NCBI GenBank assembly: GCA_036268775.1
Contig: DATATM010000026.1
Coordinates: forward strand, 62,001-126,000
Source of the DNA: DASZIT01 sp036268775
GTDB taxonomy: Bacteria; Actinomycetota; Acidimicrobiia; Acidimicrobiales; RAAP-2
Direction: 5' to 3'
Length of the DNA stretch: 64,000 nucleotides
In this document: positions 41,082-49,646 of the stretch, one piece after another
Layout of the letters: every line of letters begins with the position of its first letter
Numbering within the stretch: the first letter of the stretch is position 1
The notes under the pieces: generated by a model
What the model was told of the DNA's origin: nothing
The model's input: the letters and a program-made list of their open reading frames with translations, nothing else
Databases searched by the model: none
Program-made: the position numbers and the translations under genes

Positions 41082-42521
41082 TCAGCCCCGGAGGCGCTGG
41101 AGCTCGGCCACCACCGCCTTGCCGTTGGCCTGACCCCGGGTCGCCTTCATCACCTGGCCGATGAACACCTGGGCGAGTTTCTCCTCGCCGGCGCAGTAGC
41201 GGGCCCACTCATCGGGATTGGCCTCGACCGCCTCGGCCACCGTGACCGACAGCGAGTTGTCCGACATCGCTTCGAAACCCTTCGCCCTGGCGATCACCGC
41301 CGGGTCGCCGCCGCGGTTGGCCAGCAGCTCGGACAGCACCACCTTGGACTGGGTGGCGCTCAGGGTCCCCGCCGCCTCCATGGTCAACAGCGTCACGTAG
41401 GGCGCCGGGTCGAGACTGCGGGCGGCTTCGGGATCGGCGGCCGCCTCGTTGGCCGTCCGGGCCAGGGTCAGCGCGGCGGGGACCCCGGCGGCGATGGCGC
41501 CGACCACCAGGTCGTCCAGCCCCAGATCGACCACCGTGGTCACCTGCTCCAGCCGGCTATCGGTGAGCTGGCCCGCCTCTTCCAACAATTCGGTCAACCG
41601 GACCCGGCGGGCGGCCGGCATCATCCCCAGGGCGTCGGCTACCGCCCCCGTCCAGGCGGCATCGGGCACCAGCGGCACCAGATCGGGCTCCAGGAAGTAG
41701 CGGTAGTCGTAGGCGTCTTCCTTCGAGCGCAGCGCCTGGGTCTTGCCGGCATCCTCGTCCCAATGGCGGGTCTGCTGGACGACCGCCTCCCCCGCCTCGA
41801 TGAGGGCGATCTGCCGCTCGGCCTCGTAGTCGATAGCCCGACCCACCGACCGCACCGAGTTGAGGTTCTTGATCTCGCACCGGGTCCCGAACGGCTCGGC
41901 TTCGGAACGGCGGACCGATACGTTGGCATCCACCCGCATCGATCCCTCCTCCATCTTCCCGTCGGAGGCCCCGGTGGCGACCAGGATCGACCGCAGCTCG
42001 GTGACGTAGGCCCGGGCCTGGGCCGAGGTGCGCATGTCCGGGGCACTGACGATCTCCACCAGCGGCACCCCGGAACGGTTGTAGTCGACCAGGGAGTAGT
42101 CGGCGCCGTGGATGCGACCGGTGGCGCCGATGTGGGTGGTCTTGCCGGTGTCCTCTTCCATGTGGGCCCGCTCGATCCCCACCCGGAACCCGTCGGGGAG
42201 CTCGAGCCAGCCGTTGACATTGATCGGCTCGTCGTACTGGGTGATCTGATAGTCCTTGGCCTGGTCCGGGTAGAAGTCGTTCTTCCGGTGGAAGGTGGAC
42301 GGGCGGATCTCACAGTTGAGGGCGGTGCCGATGGCCATGGCCAGCTCCACCGCCATCTGGTTGAGCACCGGCAGGGAGCCGGGGAGGCCGAGGCAGACCG
42401 GGCAGACGTTGGTGTTGGGCTCGTCCCCGAACTCGTTGGGGCACCCGCAGAACAACTTGGTGGTGGTCCTCAGCTCGCAGTGGACCTCGAGCCCGATCAC
42501 CAGCACCCAACCGTCGCTCAC
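41082..42521 (-). CDS. gatB: Asp-tRNA(Asn)/Glu-tRNA(Gln) amidotransferase subunit B
   Basis: GatB, 479 aa, phosphorylates mischarged Glu-tRNA(Gln) or Asp-tRNA(Asn) before amidation. The N-terminus has VIGLEVHCELRTTTKLFCGC with the zinc/metal Cys pairs CGCP and CPVC, and the middle VDYNRSGVPLVEIVS and GSMRVDANVSVR. The C-terminal YqeY-like tail is present. The GTG start overlaps the gatA stop (GTGA). The 3' end is seven bases from the convergent repeat-protein gene. Confidence 0.97.
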   Translation of the reverse strand: MSDGWVLVIGLEVHCELRTTTKLFCGCPNEFGDEPNTNVCPVCLGLPGSLPVLNQMAVELAMAIGTALNCEIRPSTFHRKNDFYPDQAKDYQITQYDEPINVNGWLELPDGFRVGIERAHMEEDTGKTTHIGATGRIHGADYSLVDYNRSGVPLVEIVSAPDMRTSAQARAYVTELRSILVATGASDGKMEEGSMRVDANVSVRRSEAEPFGTRCEIKNLNSVRSVGRAIDYEAERQIALIEAGEAVVQQTRHWDEDAGKTQALRSKEDAYDYRYFLEPDLVPLVPDAAWTGAVADALGMMPAARRVRLTELLEEAGQLTDSRLEQVTTVVDLGLDDLVVGAIAAGVPAALTLARTANEAAADPEAARSLDPAPYVTLLTMEAAGTLSATQSKVVLSELLANRGGDPAVIARAKGFEAMSDNSLSVTVAEAVEANPDEWARYCAGEEKLAQVFIGQVMKATRGQANGKAVVAELQRLRG

Positions 42522-43963
42522 TGTCGACTCCCCACTTCCGGGGGCGCCGCCTCGATCACCGCCGCCGCCCGCAGCAGGATGTTCTCCGCCAGCGCCGGCG
42601 CCAACAGCTGCACCCCGACCGGCAGCCCGTCATCCCCGGTGCCGAACGGGATGCTGATGGCCGGGTGGCCGGCCAGATTGGAGGGGATGGTACACACGTC
42701 CGAGAGATACATGGACATCGGGTCGTTGAATTTAGCCCCGATGGAAAAGGCGGTGGAGGGGGCGGTGGGGCCGAGCAGGACGTCGCAGCGCCGGTAGGCA
42801 CGTTCGAATCCTTCGATGATCCGGGTCCGGACCCGCAACGCCTGGTCGTAATAGGCGTCCTTGTAGCCGGCCGACAGCGCGTAGGTGCCCAGCATGATCC
42901 GGCGCTTGACCTCGGCACCGAAACCGGCGGAGCGAGTGGCGGTATTCATGGCGTTGGCGTCCTCGGCGTCGACCCGGAGGCCGAACCGGACCCCGTCGTA
43001 GCGGGCCAGATTGGAGGAGGCTTCCGCCGGGGCAATCAGGTAGTAGGCCGACAGCCCCAGGCGGACCTCGGGAACGGAGATCTCCTCGACCCGGGCACCA
43101 GCCGCCGCGCACGCCTCGGCGGCCTGACGGGTGCGGGCAGCCACGTCAGCGTCGACCCCGTCGAGCAACTCGGTGACCACCCCGACGGTCATGCCGTCGA
43201 TGCCCTCCTCCAACACCGACAGCAACCGAGGGGCCGGCCGGTCCAGCGAGGTGGAGTCGGCCGGATCGTGACCGCCGATCACTTCGAACACCAGGGCGGC
43301 GTCGGTCACGGTGGTGGCGAACGGCCCGATCTGGTCGAGGGAGCTGGCGAAGGCCACCAGCCCGTAGCGGGATACGGTGCCATAGGTCGGCTTCATCCCC
43401 ACCACCCCGCAGAGGGCGGCGGGTTGGCGGATGGAACCGCCGGTGTCGGACCCGAGGGCGACGGGGGCGAACCCGGCCGCCACTGCCGCCGCCGAGCCCC
43501 CCGAGGAACCCCCCGGGACCCGGCTGGGGTCGTGGGGGTTGCGGGTAGTCCCGAAGGCGGAGTTCTCGGTGGACGACCCCATGGCGAACTCGTCCATGTT
43601 GGTCTTCCCGATGATCACCGCCCCGGCCTCCCGGAGGCGGGTCACCACGGTGGCGTCGTAGGGGGGACACCAGCCGTCGAGAATCCGGGACGAACAGGTG
43701 GTCGGCACCCCCCGGGTGCACATGTTGTCCTTCAGCGCCACCGGCACTCCGGCCAGCAGCCCGGGATCCTCCCCCGACGCCACCTTCCGGTCGACGGCGG
43801 CGGCCGCCTCGCCCGCCGCCTCCCGGGTGACCAGGTTGAAGGCGTGGATCTCCCCGTCCCCGGCATCGATGGCGGCCAGGTAGCCGTCGAGGACATCGCC
43901 GGCCGACTCCGCCCCGGAGCGGACCGAGGCGGCCAGTCCGAATGCTGATCGTGGCGGGGTCAC
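42518..43963 (-). CDS. gatA: Glu-tRNA(Gln) amidotransferase subunit A
   Basis: Amidase-signature enzyme of 481 aa that releases ammonia from glutamine for GatB. Ser-cisSer-Lys triad: Lys in VPVALKDNMCTRG and the serines in VPGGSSGGSAAAVAAG, with GSDTGGSIRQPA following. The start GTG 43963 overlaps the gatC stop (GTGA). Needed because actinobacteria lack a glutaminyl-tRNA synthetase. Confidence 0.97.
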   Translation of the reverse strand: MTPPRSAFGLAASVRSGAESAGDVLDGYLAAIDAGDGEIHAFNLVTREAAGEAAAAVDRKVASGEDPGLLAGVPVALKDNMCTRGVPTTCSSRILDGWCPPYDATVVTRLREAGAVIIGKTNMDEFAMGSSTENSAFGTTRNPHDPSRVPGGSSGGSAAAVAAGFAPVALGSDTGGSIRQPAALCGVVGMKPTYGTVSRYGLVAFASSLDQIGPFATTVTDAALVFEVIGGHDPADSTSLDRPAPRLLSVLEEGIDGMTVGVVTELLDGVDADVAARTRQAAEACAAAGARVEEISVPEVRLGLSAYYLIAPAEASSNLARYDGVRFGLRVDAEDANAMNTATRSAGFGAEVKRRIMLGTYALSAGYKDAYYDQALRVRTRIIEGFERAYRRCDVLLGPTAPSTAFSIGAKFNDPMSMYLSDVCTIPSNLAGHPAISIPFGTGDDGLPVGVQLLAPALAENILLRAAAVIEAAPPEVGSRQ

Positions 43964-44268
43964 GGCGCCTCGCCGAGGATGCGCGGCACCCGGAAGCGGT
44001 GGTCTTCCACCGACGGGGCCTGGGCGAGGACCTCCTCGCGGTCGAGGGTGGGCGCCGGGGTATCGGGTCGGAGCACGTTGGTGACGGCCATGGCATGGGC
44101 GGTCAGGGGCACGCCGGCGAGGTCGAGCTGGGCCACGTCGGCCGCGTGGTCGAGGACTTGGGCCAACTGACCGGTGAAGAGATCGAGCTCCTCATCGGTG
44201 AGGTGCAGGCGAGCCAGCGAGGCGACGTGGGCCACGTCGTCCCGGGTCAGCCGAGGGGCGCCCGCCAC
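43960..44268 (-). CDS. gatC: Glu-tRNA(Gln) amidotransferase subunit C
   Basis: A 102-aa subunit that wraps around GatA and stabilises the GatA-GatB complex. It carries LTRDDVAHVASLARLHLTDE and the ending DHRFRVPRILG. The start GTG 44268 shares its first base with the TAG stop of the hydrolase gene upstream (TAGTG), so it is translated by re-initiation. Confidence 0.93.
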   Translation of the reverse strand: MAGAPRLTRDDVAHVASLARLHLTDEELDLFTGQLAQVLDHAADVAQLDLAGVPLTAHAMAVTNVLRPDTPAPTLDREEVLAQAPSVEDHRFRVPRILGEAP

Positions 44269-45044
44269 TAGGACGCCCGGGGGGTGCCCGGGCCGCCGAG
44301 CACCCGGTCGGCAAACGCCACCACCCGCTCCTCGATGACCGGTGCATCCCAGTCCAGGGTGGCGACGTGGTAGCTCTTCTCCAAGAAGACCCGCTCCACC
44401 GGTCCGGCCACCCGCTGTTCGAGGACATCGCCGGACTCCACCGCCACCACATGGTCGACCCGGCTGCTCAGCAACAAGGTGGGGCAGGCAATTTGCCCCA
44501 ACAGCGGCTCCACCCCGTCGACCCCCTCGAAGAGGGAAAGGGCGGCGGCCAACGGCGACTCCGCGTAGGCGGACTCGACGGAGCCTTCTTTGGCGATGTC
44601 GGAGCCGATCCCGTCCACCAGCTCGGCGCCGTCGGCCAACAGGTCGCGGATCACCGCCCGGAAGTCCTCGGCCGGGGGGTCGACCAGCGGGTTGACCACC
44701 GCGATGGCGGCGATCTCCGGGTGCCGGGCGGCCAGCCAGCAACTCAGGGTGCCGCCCATCGACAGGCCGGTCACCATCACCTTGTCGCAGCGGGCGGCCA
44801 GTGCCAGATAGGCGGCCTCGGCCGCCCCCGACCAGTCCTCCCACCGGGTCGGCACCATGTCCTCGATGGCGGTGCCGTGACCAGGGAGGAGGGGCAGTTC
44901 GACGGTGTACCCGGCCTGGCCGAGGACCATGGCCAGCGGCCGCATCGACTGCGGGTTCCCGGTGAAGCCGTGGAGGACGAGCGCACCGTGGGAACCGCCT
45001 TCCGATGACCAGGGTTCGGCGCCGGAAATGATCGGGGCAGTCAT
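44268..45044 (-). CDS. alpha/beta hydrolase (Est30/carboxylesterase-like)
   Basis: A 258-aa serine hydrolase. Oxyanion region ALVLHGFTGNPQSM, nucleophile elbow GLSMGG, acid SRVDHVV and catalytic His in KSYHVATLDWD: the complete triad. It resembles the Est30 carboxylesterase/monoacylglycerol lipase group. It is the first gene of the gatCAB transcript. TAGCAT (minus strand 45058-45053) lies eight bases before its ATG, so the operon's mRNA is probably leaderless. Confidence 0.9.
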   Translation of the reverse strand: MTAPIISGAEPWSSEGGSHGALVLHGFTGNPQSMRPLAMVLGQAGYTVELPLLPGHGTAIEDMVPTRWEDWSGAAEAAYLALAARCDKVMVTGLSMGGTLSCWLAARHPEIAAIAVVNPLVDPPAEDFRAVIRDLLADGAELVDGIGSDIAKEGSVESAYAESPLAAALSLFEGVDGVEPLLGQIACPTLLLSSRVDHVVAVESGDVLEQRVAGPVERVFLEKSYHVATLDWDAPVIEERVVAFADRVLGGPGTPRAS

Positions 45045-45164
45045 GGTTCGGCATGCTACCGGCGATCACCGGACCGGCTGACTGGCCCCCGGGGCCCTCG
45101 GTTCGGCGCGAGGTAGGGTTACCCGGCAGTAGCGACCGGACGACAGGCAAGGAGCAACTCACCC

Positions 45165-45572
45165 ATGGCCACATATCCTTTTCTCAGCGACGAATGGCTC
45201 ACCGAGGCCAGGGCCATCCGTGCCGAGTTCGACGGGAAAGGTCAACCCATCCCCCATTCGGTGAGGATGAATCTGGTGATCACCGCGGTGCCCTTCGGCG
45301 AAGGCACCGTCAACGCCCACATGGACACCACCTCGGGACAGCTCGAGCTGGACATGGACCACATCGACCCGGCCGACCTCAAGGTCACCCTCGACTACGA
45401 CATCGCCAAGGCCATCCTCATCGAAGGCAACCCCCAGGCTGGCATGCAGGCGTTCATGGCCGGCAAGGTCAAGGTGGAAGGCGACATTGCCAAGCTGATG
45501 GCCATGCAGACCAGCGGCGCCGACCCGACCACCGAGATGGTGGCGGCCCGCATCAAGGCGATGACTGAGTAA
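45165..45572 (+). CDS. SCP2 sterol-binding domain protein
   Basis: A 135-aa stand-alone SCP2 domain. Strand pattern DMDHIDPADLKVTLDYDIAK, then the typical end AFMAGKVKVEGDIAKLM. Such proteins bind lipids or acyl-CoAs. It has a real ribosome binding site (AAGGAG, ten bases before ATG) and a TAGGGT box at 45114-45119, so it is translated with a leader unlike many neighbours. Its last 20 bases overlap the convergent MFS gene. Confidence 0.88.
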   Translation: MATYPFLSDEWLTEARAIRAEFDGKGQPIPHSVRMNLVITAVPFGEGTVNAHMDTTSGQLELDMDHIDPADLKVTLDYDIAKAILIEGNPQAGMQAFMAGKVKVEGDIAKLMAMQTSGADPTTEMVAARIKAMTE

Positions 45573-47196
45573 GGCCCCCGGGCTCGCCCTCGGCGGCCTG
45601 TTGTCGCCCCGGCCGGGGGGTGTTCCTCATGAAGAAGGCGCAGACAGTAGCGGCCAACGCCACCGCCAGTCCCACCAGATAGGCCCGGTGGAAGGAAGCC
45701 AGCGACCCGACCCCACCATGGGCGGAGGCCTGGACGGTGACCATCACCTGAATCCCGGCCACCACCCCGACCTGGGTCACCAGTTGCTGGGCGGCGCTCA
45801 TCACCCCGAGCTCGTCGAGGTCCACTTCGTTGGAGGACGACGAGGTGGTGGACGGGGTGGCGATGCCGATCCCGGCCCCCGACAGCGCCAGGGCGATGAG
45901 GATGATCACCAGGGAGGGGTGGCCCCCGATCTGGGTGAAGACGACCATCGAGCCGGCCAGGGTCAGCGTGCCGACCACGGTGGAGATCCGTTCCCCGATC
46001 ACCACCGCGGTATAACCCGCCACCGGGGCGACCAGTGAGAACAGCAGGGGCCGGGCGGTGGACACCAACCCGGCCCGGGTCTCGCTGTAGCCGTAGATGC
46101 CCTCCATCAACAACGGGAAGAGGAAGAACCCGCCCATGTAGGAGAAATTGGTCAGTGCCTTGGCAGCCAACGGGAAGGTGAAGTTCCGCATCCGGAAGTA
46201 CCGCAGCGGGATGAGCGGATGGTCGGTTCGCTGCTCCTGGACGACGAACCAGACCCCGGCCACGATCGAGATCCCGAAGATGGAGAGGATGAGCGGCGAG
46301 GCGAAGCCGTGGGCGGGGGCCAGATTGAGGGCCAAGAGGCCGGCGGTGACCGAGGCGGCCAGGGTGAAGGATCCGGTCCAGTCGAGATGGCGCCACGGAC
46401 TGTAGTGGGGCCCGGCCGGAACCCCGGGATCGGCCTCGGCCCGGGTGGCGCCGGGGTGAAGTTGACCCGGGCCGGGCAGCACGATGAAGGCCAGCACTGC
46501 CGCCATCGCCATCAGGGGTAGCTCACCCCAGAACAGAGCCCGCCACCCGAAGTACTGGATGATGGGGGCGCCGACCGTCACCCCGATGACCGGGCCTCCG
46601 GCCCCGACCAGCGCCCACCATCCCATCGCCTTGACCCGGTCCTCGTTCGAGAACACCTGCAGCATCAGTGCCATCGAGGCGGCCCCGGTGGCAGCCCCCT
46701 CGACACCGTCGAGCAGCCGGGCCCCGATCAGCACGCCGGCGTTGGGGGCGGTGGCGGTCAAGATCACGCACACCGCGGCTCCGAGCAGTCCCCACAGGTA
46801 GAGGCGACGGTACCCTCCGATGTCGCCGAGCTTGCCCAGCACCGGCGCCGCCACCCCGAACGCCAACAGCGGTCCGGTGGACGTCCAGGTGAGGGTGGAG
46901 ACCGAGGTGTGGAGCTGATGGGCCACCTGGGGGAGGGCGACCACGAAGACGGTGAAGGTGATGTTGACCGAGAGGAGTCCGGCCAAGACCGTCCACAGCA
47001 CCCACCACTGGTAGCGGTCCGAGGTCCGGACCTTGGTGTGCATCCGGTGCCGGAACAGCAGCGGCCACGGAACGACGATCCCGCCTTCCGCCCCGGCCCC
47101 GCCGCCGCTGAGCATGGCCTCGGCCTCGATGGCTTCGGGGCTGTCGAAGCCGTGCTCCGGCCCGGCGGTTCCCCCTCTATTGCCCGGCACCTCCAT
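45553..47196 (-). CDS. MFS transporter, EmrB/QacA-type
   Basis: Fourteen-helix drug/proton antiporter of 547 aa. It carries LTWTSTGPLLAFGVAAPVLG, the loop motif GKLGDIGGYRRLYL, and GRLLDGVEG-like ARLLDGVEGAATG. A non-conserved N-terminus of about 55 residues precedes helix 1. The ATG starts immediately after the SDR stop codon (TGAATG), so the two are co-translated. Likely exports a hydrophobic compound; the SDR upstream may act on the same compound. Confidence 0.9.
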   Translation of the reverse strand: MEVPGNRGGTAGPEHGFDSPEAIEAEAMLSGGGAGAEGGIVVPWPLLFRHRMHTKVRTSDRYQWWVLWTVLAGLLSVNITFTVFVVALPQVAHQLHTSVSTLTWTSTGPLLAFGVAAPVLGKLGDIGGYRRLYLWGLLGAAVCVILTATAPNAGVLIGARLLDGVEGAATGAASMALMLQVFSNEDRVKAMGWWALVGAGGPVIGVTVGAPIIQYFGWRALFWGELPLMAMAAVLAFIVLPGPGQLHPGATRAEADPGVPAGPHYSPWRHLDWTGSFTLAASVTAGLLALNLAPAHGFASPLILSIFGISIVAGVWFVVQEQRTDHPLIPLRYFRMRNFTFPLAAKALTNFSYMGGFFLFPLLMEGIYGYSETRAGLVSTARPLLFSLVAPVAGYTAVVIGERISTVVGTLTLAGSMVVFTQIGGHPSLVIILIALALSGAGIGIATPSTTSSSSNEVDLDELGVMSAAQQLVTQVGVVAGIQVMVTVQASAHGGVGSLASFHRAYLVGLAVALAATVCAFFMRNTPRPGRQQAAEGEPGGLTQSSP

Positions 47197-48075
47197 TCAG
47201 CCGCCGAGCCGGTGCATCTCCGTCTGGAGCTCTGCGACTGTCCAACGGTCGTTCTTCTCGAGGGTGTCGGTCATCGTCCAGGGTTGGAACAGCCGGACCT
47301 GGCCTCCTTGGACCAGGAACACCTGCCCGGTTCCCGGCGCGTTCTCGGTGGCCAGGTAAGCGACCAGCGGCGACACGTTGGACGGGTCCCAACTGTCGAA
47401 CACCGAAGCGTCAGCGGGGGCCTGGACGATCTCGGAGAGGCCGGGGGTCTGCTCGGTCAAGCGGGTCCGGGCGGCCGGGGCAATGGCGTTGACCCGGATC
47501 CCGTAGCGTCCCAGCTCCTCGGCGGCGATGATGGTGAGGGCGGCGATGCCGGCTTTGGCGGTGCCGTAGTTGGTCTGACCCGGGTTCCCGAGCAGGCCGG
47601 ACGTCGACGACGTGTTGATGACCGACGCCTTCACCTCGATGCCGTCCTTGGTCTGCTGTCGCCAGAAGGCGGCGGCGTGGCGGAGGGGGACGAAGTGACC
47701 CTTCAGGTGCACCTTGATGACCGAGTCCCAATCCTCCTCGGACATGTTGACCAGCACCCGATCCCGAAGGATCCCGGCATTGTTCACCAACACGTGGAGG
47801 TTGCCGAAGGCGTCGACGGCGGCCTCGATCAGTCGCTTCCCGCCCTCCCAGTCGGTGATGTCGTCGGTGTTGGCCACCGCCTGACCGCCGGCCGAGGTGA
47901 TCTCGTCCACCACCAACTGGGCCGAGGACATATCCTCCCCCGAGCCGTCCGGGGCGCCCCCCAAGTCGTTGACCACGACTTTTGCCCCTTCGGAGGCGAA
48001 CAACAGCGCATGCTCCCGGCCGATGCCCCGGCCGGCGCCGGTGATGATCGCTACCCGCCCCTCCAGTGCGCCCAT
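47197..48075 (-). CDS. SDR oxidoreductase, multifunctional beta-oxidation type
   Basis: Short-chain dehydrogenase of 292 aa. Cofactor motif TGAGRGIGREHALLFASEGA, NNAGILRD, active site INTSSTSGLLGN with TNYGTAKAG (Ser-Tyr-Lys). The GREHAL and VVVNDLGG patterns place it with the 17-beta-HSD4/MFE-2-like 3-hydroxyacyl-CoA dehydrogenases. Likely oxidises a hydroxyacyl-CoA or steroid alcohol. First gene of the pair with the MFS transporter. Confidence 0.92.
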   Translation of the reverse strand: MGALEGRVAIITGAGRGIGREHALLFASEGAKVVVNDLGGAPDGSGEDMSSAQLVVDEITSAGGQAVANTDDITDWEGGKRLIEAAVDAFGNLHVLVNNAGILRDRVLVNMSEEDWDSVIKVHLKGHFVPLRHAAAFWRQQTKDGIEVKASVINTSSTSGLLGNPGQTNYGTAKAGIAALTIIAAEELGRYGIRVNAIAPAARTRLTEQTPGLSEIVQAPADASVFDSWDPSNVSPLVAYLATENAPGTGQVFLVQGGQVRLFQPWTMTDTLEKNDRWTVAELQTEMHRLGG

Positions 48076-48175
48076 GTCCTACCCCCTCGTTGACCAACCT
48101 CGCCGTTCGGCACCGCCGCGACGCGCCGTAGACGCAAAATCGTGGGCCTACGTTGGCAGCACCCTCATGCGAAGG

Positions 48176-49306
48176 TCAAGCTGGAAGGGCTCCGGAGCGG
48201 GATCCGGGCGCATGGGGTGGTCGGTCGACCCGGACACCCAGCCCCGGATCGGTGACCGCCCGCGCCATCCGTCTTACCCGGTTGCGCTCCCCGGCGATCA
48301 GGACGTACTCGGTATTGCGTAGATGGGACACCGTCCCCACCTTCCGGCCTGCCGGGTTGTGGATGCCGATCCTCGCCCCGACGTAGCGGGCCGAATCGAA
48401 GCTCACCACCTCCACGTGCCCCCGGCCGGCACACATCTCGTAGAGCTCATCGAGGGTCAGCCACGACTCGTTGTTATAGGAGAGGACAACCGTGTCGGCC
48501 CGGACCCCGTCGATGACCCCGGCCAGGGCGGCGGGCATGGTCAGGCGGCGGTTGAACTGGCTCCGCCCGGTGGACAGCCGGAGGTCCTCCCGCTTGCAGG
48601 CGATGCCGTAGTGGATGGGGGCGTCCCACTCGACCAGCGTCTCCCAGACGTGGTAGTTCGACTCGTAGCGATGTTGGTTGTAGGGCGGGTCGAGATAGGC
48701 CAGATCGACCGCCGGAAGAATGCCGGCTCCGGCGACCAGGGCACAGGCGTCCCCCCGCACCGCCCGGCCCGGCCCCGGCAGCAGCTCGGGGACCCGCAAC
48801 GCCAGCGGCCGGTCGGCCCTCGACGCCCACTGCTTGAGATAGGCCATCTGGACCCCGGTGGTGGAGTCCACCCGGTCGGCCGCCTCCAACAAGCTGGTCA
48901 TCAGCACCGGCCACAATGGCGTCCCGGCATAGTCGGACTCGATGGCGTCGCGGATGGCATCGATCCGGGCGCCGTTCTCCGGCCGGAAGAACCGGGATGA
49001 ACGGCAGAAGGTCTCGGTCACGTACCCGGGACGGCCTTCCAATCCGTTCATCGCCTCGACGGCTTCGCCTACCTCGGAGAGGAACGAGGTCGATTGCTCC
49101 GGATCGGTGGCCACGTAGCACTGGGCCAGGACGTGGGCGGCCCGGGAGCTGTCGACCGCGGTGGTGTGGATCCCCAACTGCTTGAGGGCCTGGGCCACCC
49201 GGGTGGTGCCGGTGAACAGGTCGAGGGCGGTGGCGGCTCCCGAGGCCACGGCCATCTCGGTGAGGGCCGGCACCAGCCGGCGCTTGGACCCCAGGTACTT
49301 GATCAT
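48176..49306 (-). CDS. orphan D12-class DNA adenine methyltransferase
   Basis: N6-adenine DNA methyltransferase of 376 aa. It begins MIKYLGSKRRLVPALTEM, with SAM motif LDLFTGTTRVAQALK and the catalytic DPPYNQHRYESNYH. I chose ATG 49306 because the D12 fold starts there and the previous gene ends at 49329. No restriction endonuclease or specificity subunit is adjacent, so it is an orphan methyltransferase that may mark DNA for replication, repair or gene control. The target sequence is unknown. Confidence 0.88.
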   Translation of the reverse strand: MIKYLGSKRRLVPALTEMAVASGAATALDLFTGTTRVAQALKQLGIHTTAVDSSRAAHVLAQCYVATDPEQSTSFLSEVGEAVEAMNGLEGRPGYVTETFCRSSRFFRPENGARIDAIRDAIESDYAGTPLWPVLMTSLLEAADRVDSTTGVQMAYLKQWASRADRPLALRVPELLPGPGRAVRGDACALVAGAGILPAVDLAYLDPPYNQHRYESNYHVWETLVEWDAPIHYGIACKREDLRLSTGRSQFNRRLTMPAALAGVIDGVRADTVVLSYNNESWLTLDELYEMCAGRGHVEVVSFDSARYVGARIGIHNPAGRKVGTVSHLRNTEYVLIAGERNRVRRMARAVTDPGLGVRVDRPPHAPGSRSGALPA

Positions 49307-49328
49307 CGGGGGGAAGCCACCGGGCCGG

Positions 49329-49646
49329 TCACTTTCGGCCGAACCGGCGGAACCACCAGTTGGGATCGCGGGCATGGGCGTGGAAGTGGTCGGGGATCTG
49401 GCGCATCACCCGATCGAACGACCACCCGTCCACCCCCAGGCGGTCGTCGGCCACCGCCCCCAACCGGGCCAGCATGTGCTCCACCTCCGACTCCGGCGGC
49501 TCGCTGCCATGGGCCTTCCACACCACCATGGGGACGTCGCAGATCTCGCAGTCAGCCACCCAACAGGTGTCGTCCTCGTAGAACCACTCGGTGATCCGGG
49601 CGGCCTCGCACAGCTCGCAATCGGGCACGGTTCCGGAGCCGGTCAC
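49329..49646 (-). CDS. small CxxC protein of unknown function
   Basis: A 105-aa protein with two cysteine pairs, CELCEAARITEWFYEDDT and ADCEICDVPMVVW, then IPDHFHAHARDPNWWFRRF. The Cys pairs may hold zinc. The pattern of CxxC plus the late His cluster faintly recalls HIT-like proteins, but the HxHxHxx triad is not present. It is translationally coupled to the PASTA kinase gene (GTGA overlap) and could be linked to it. Confidence 0.7.
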   Translation of the reverse strand: MTGSGTVPDCELCEAARITEWFYEDDTCWVADCEICDVPMVVWKAHGSEPPESEVEHMLARLGAVADDRLGVDGWSFDRVMRQIPDHFHAHARDPNWWFRRFGRK

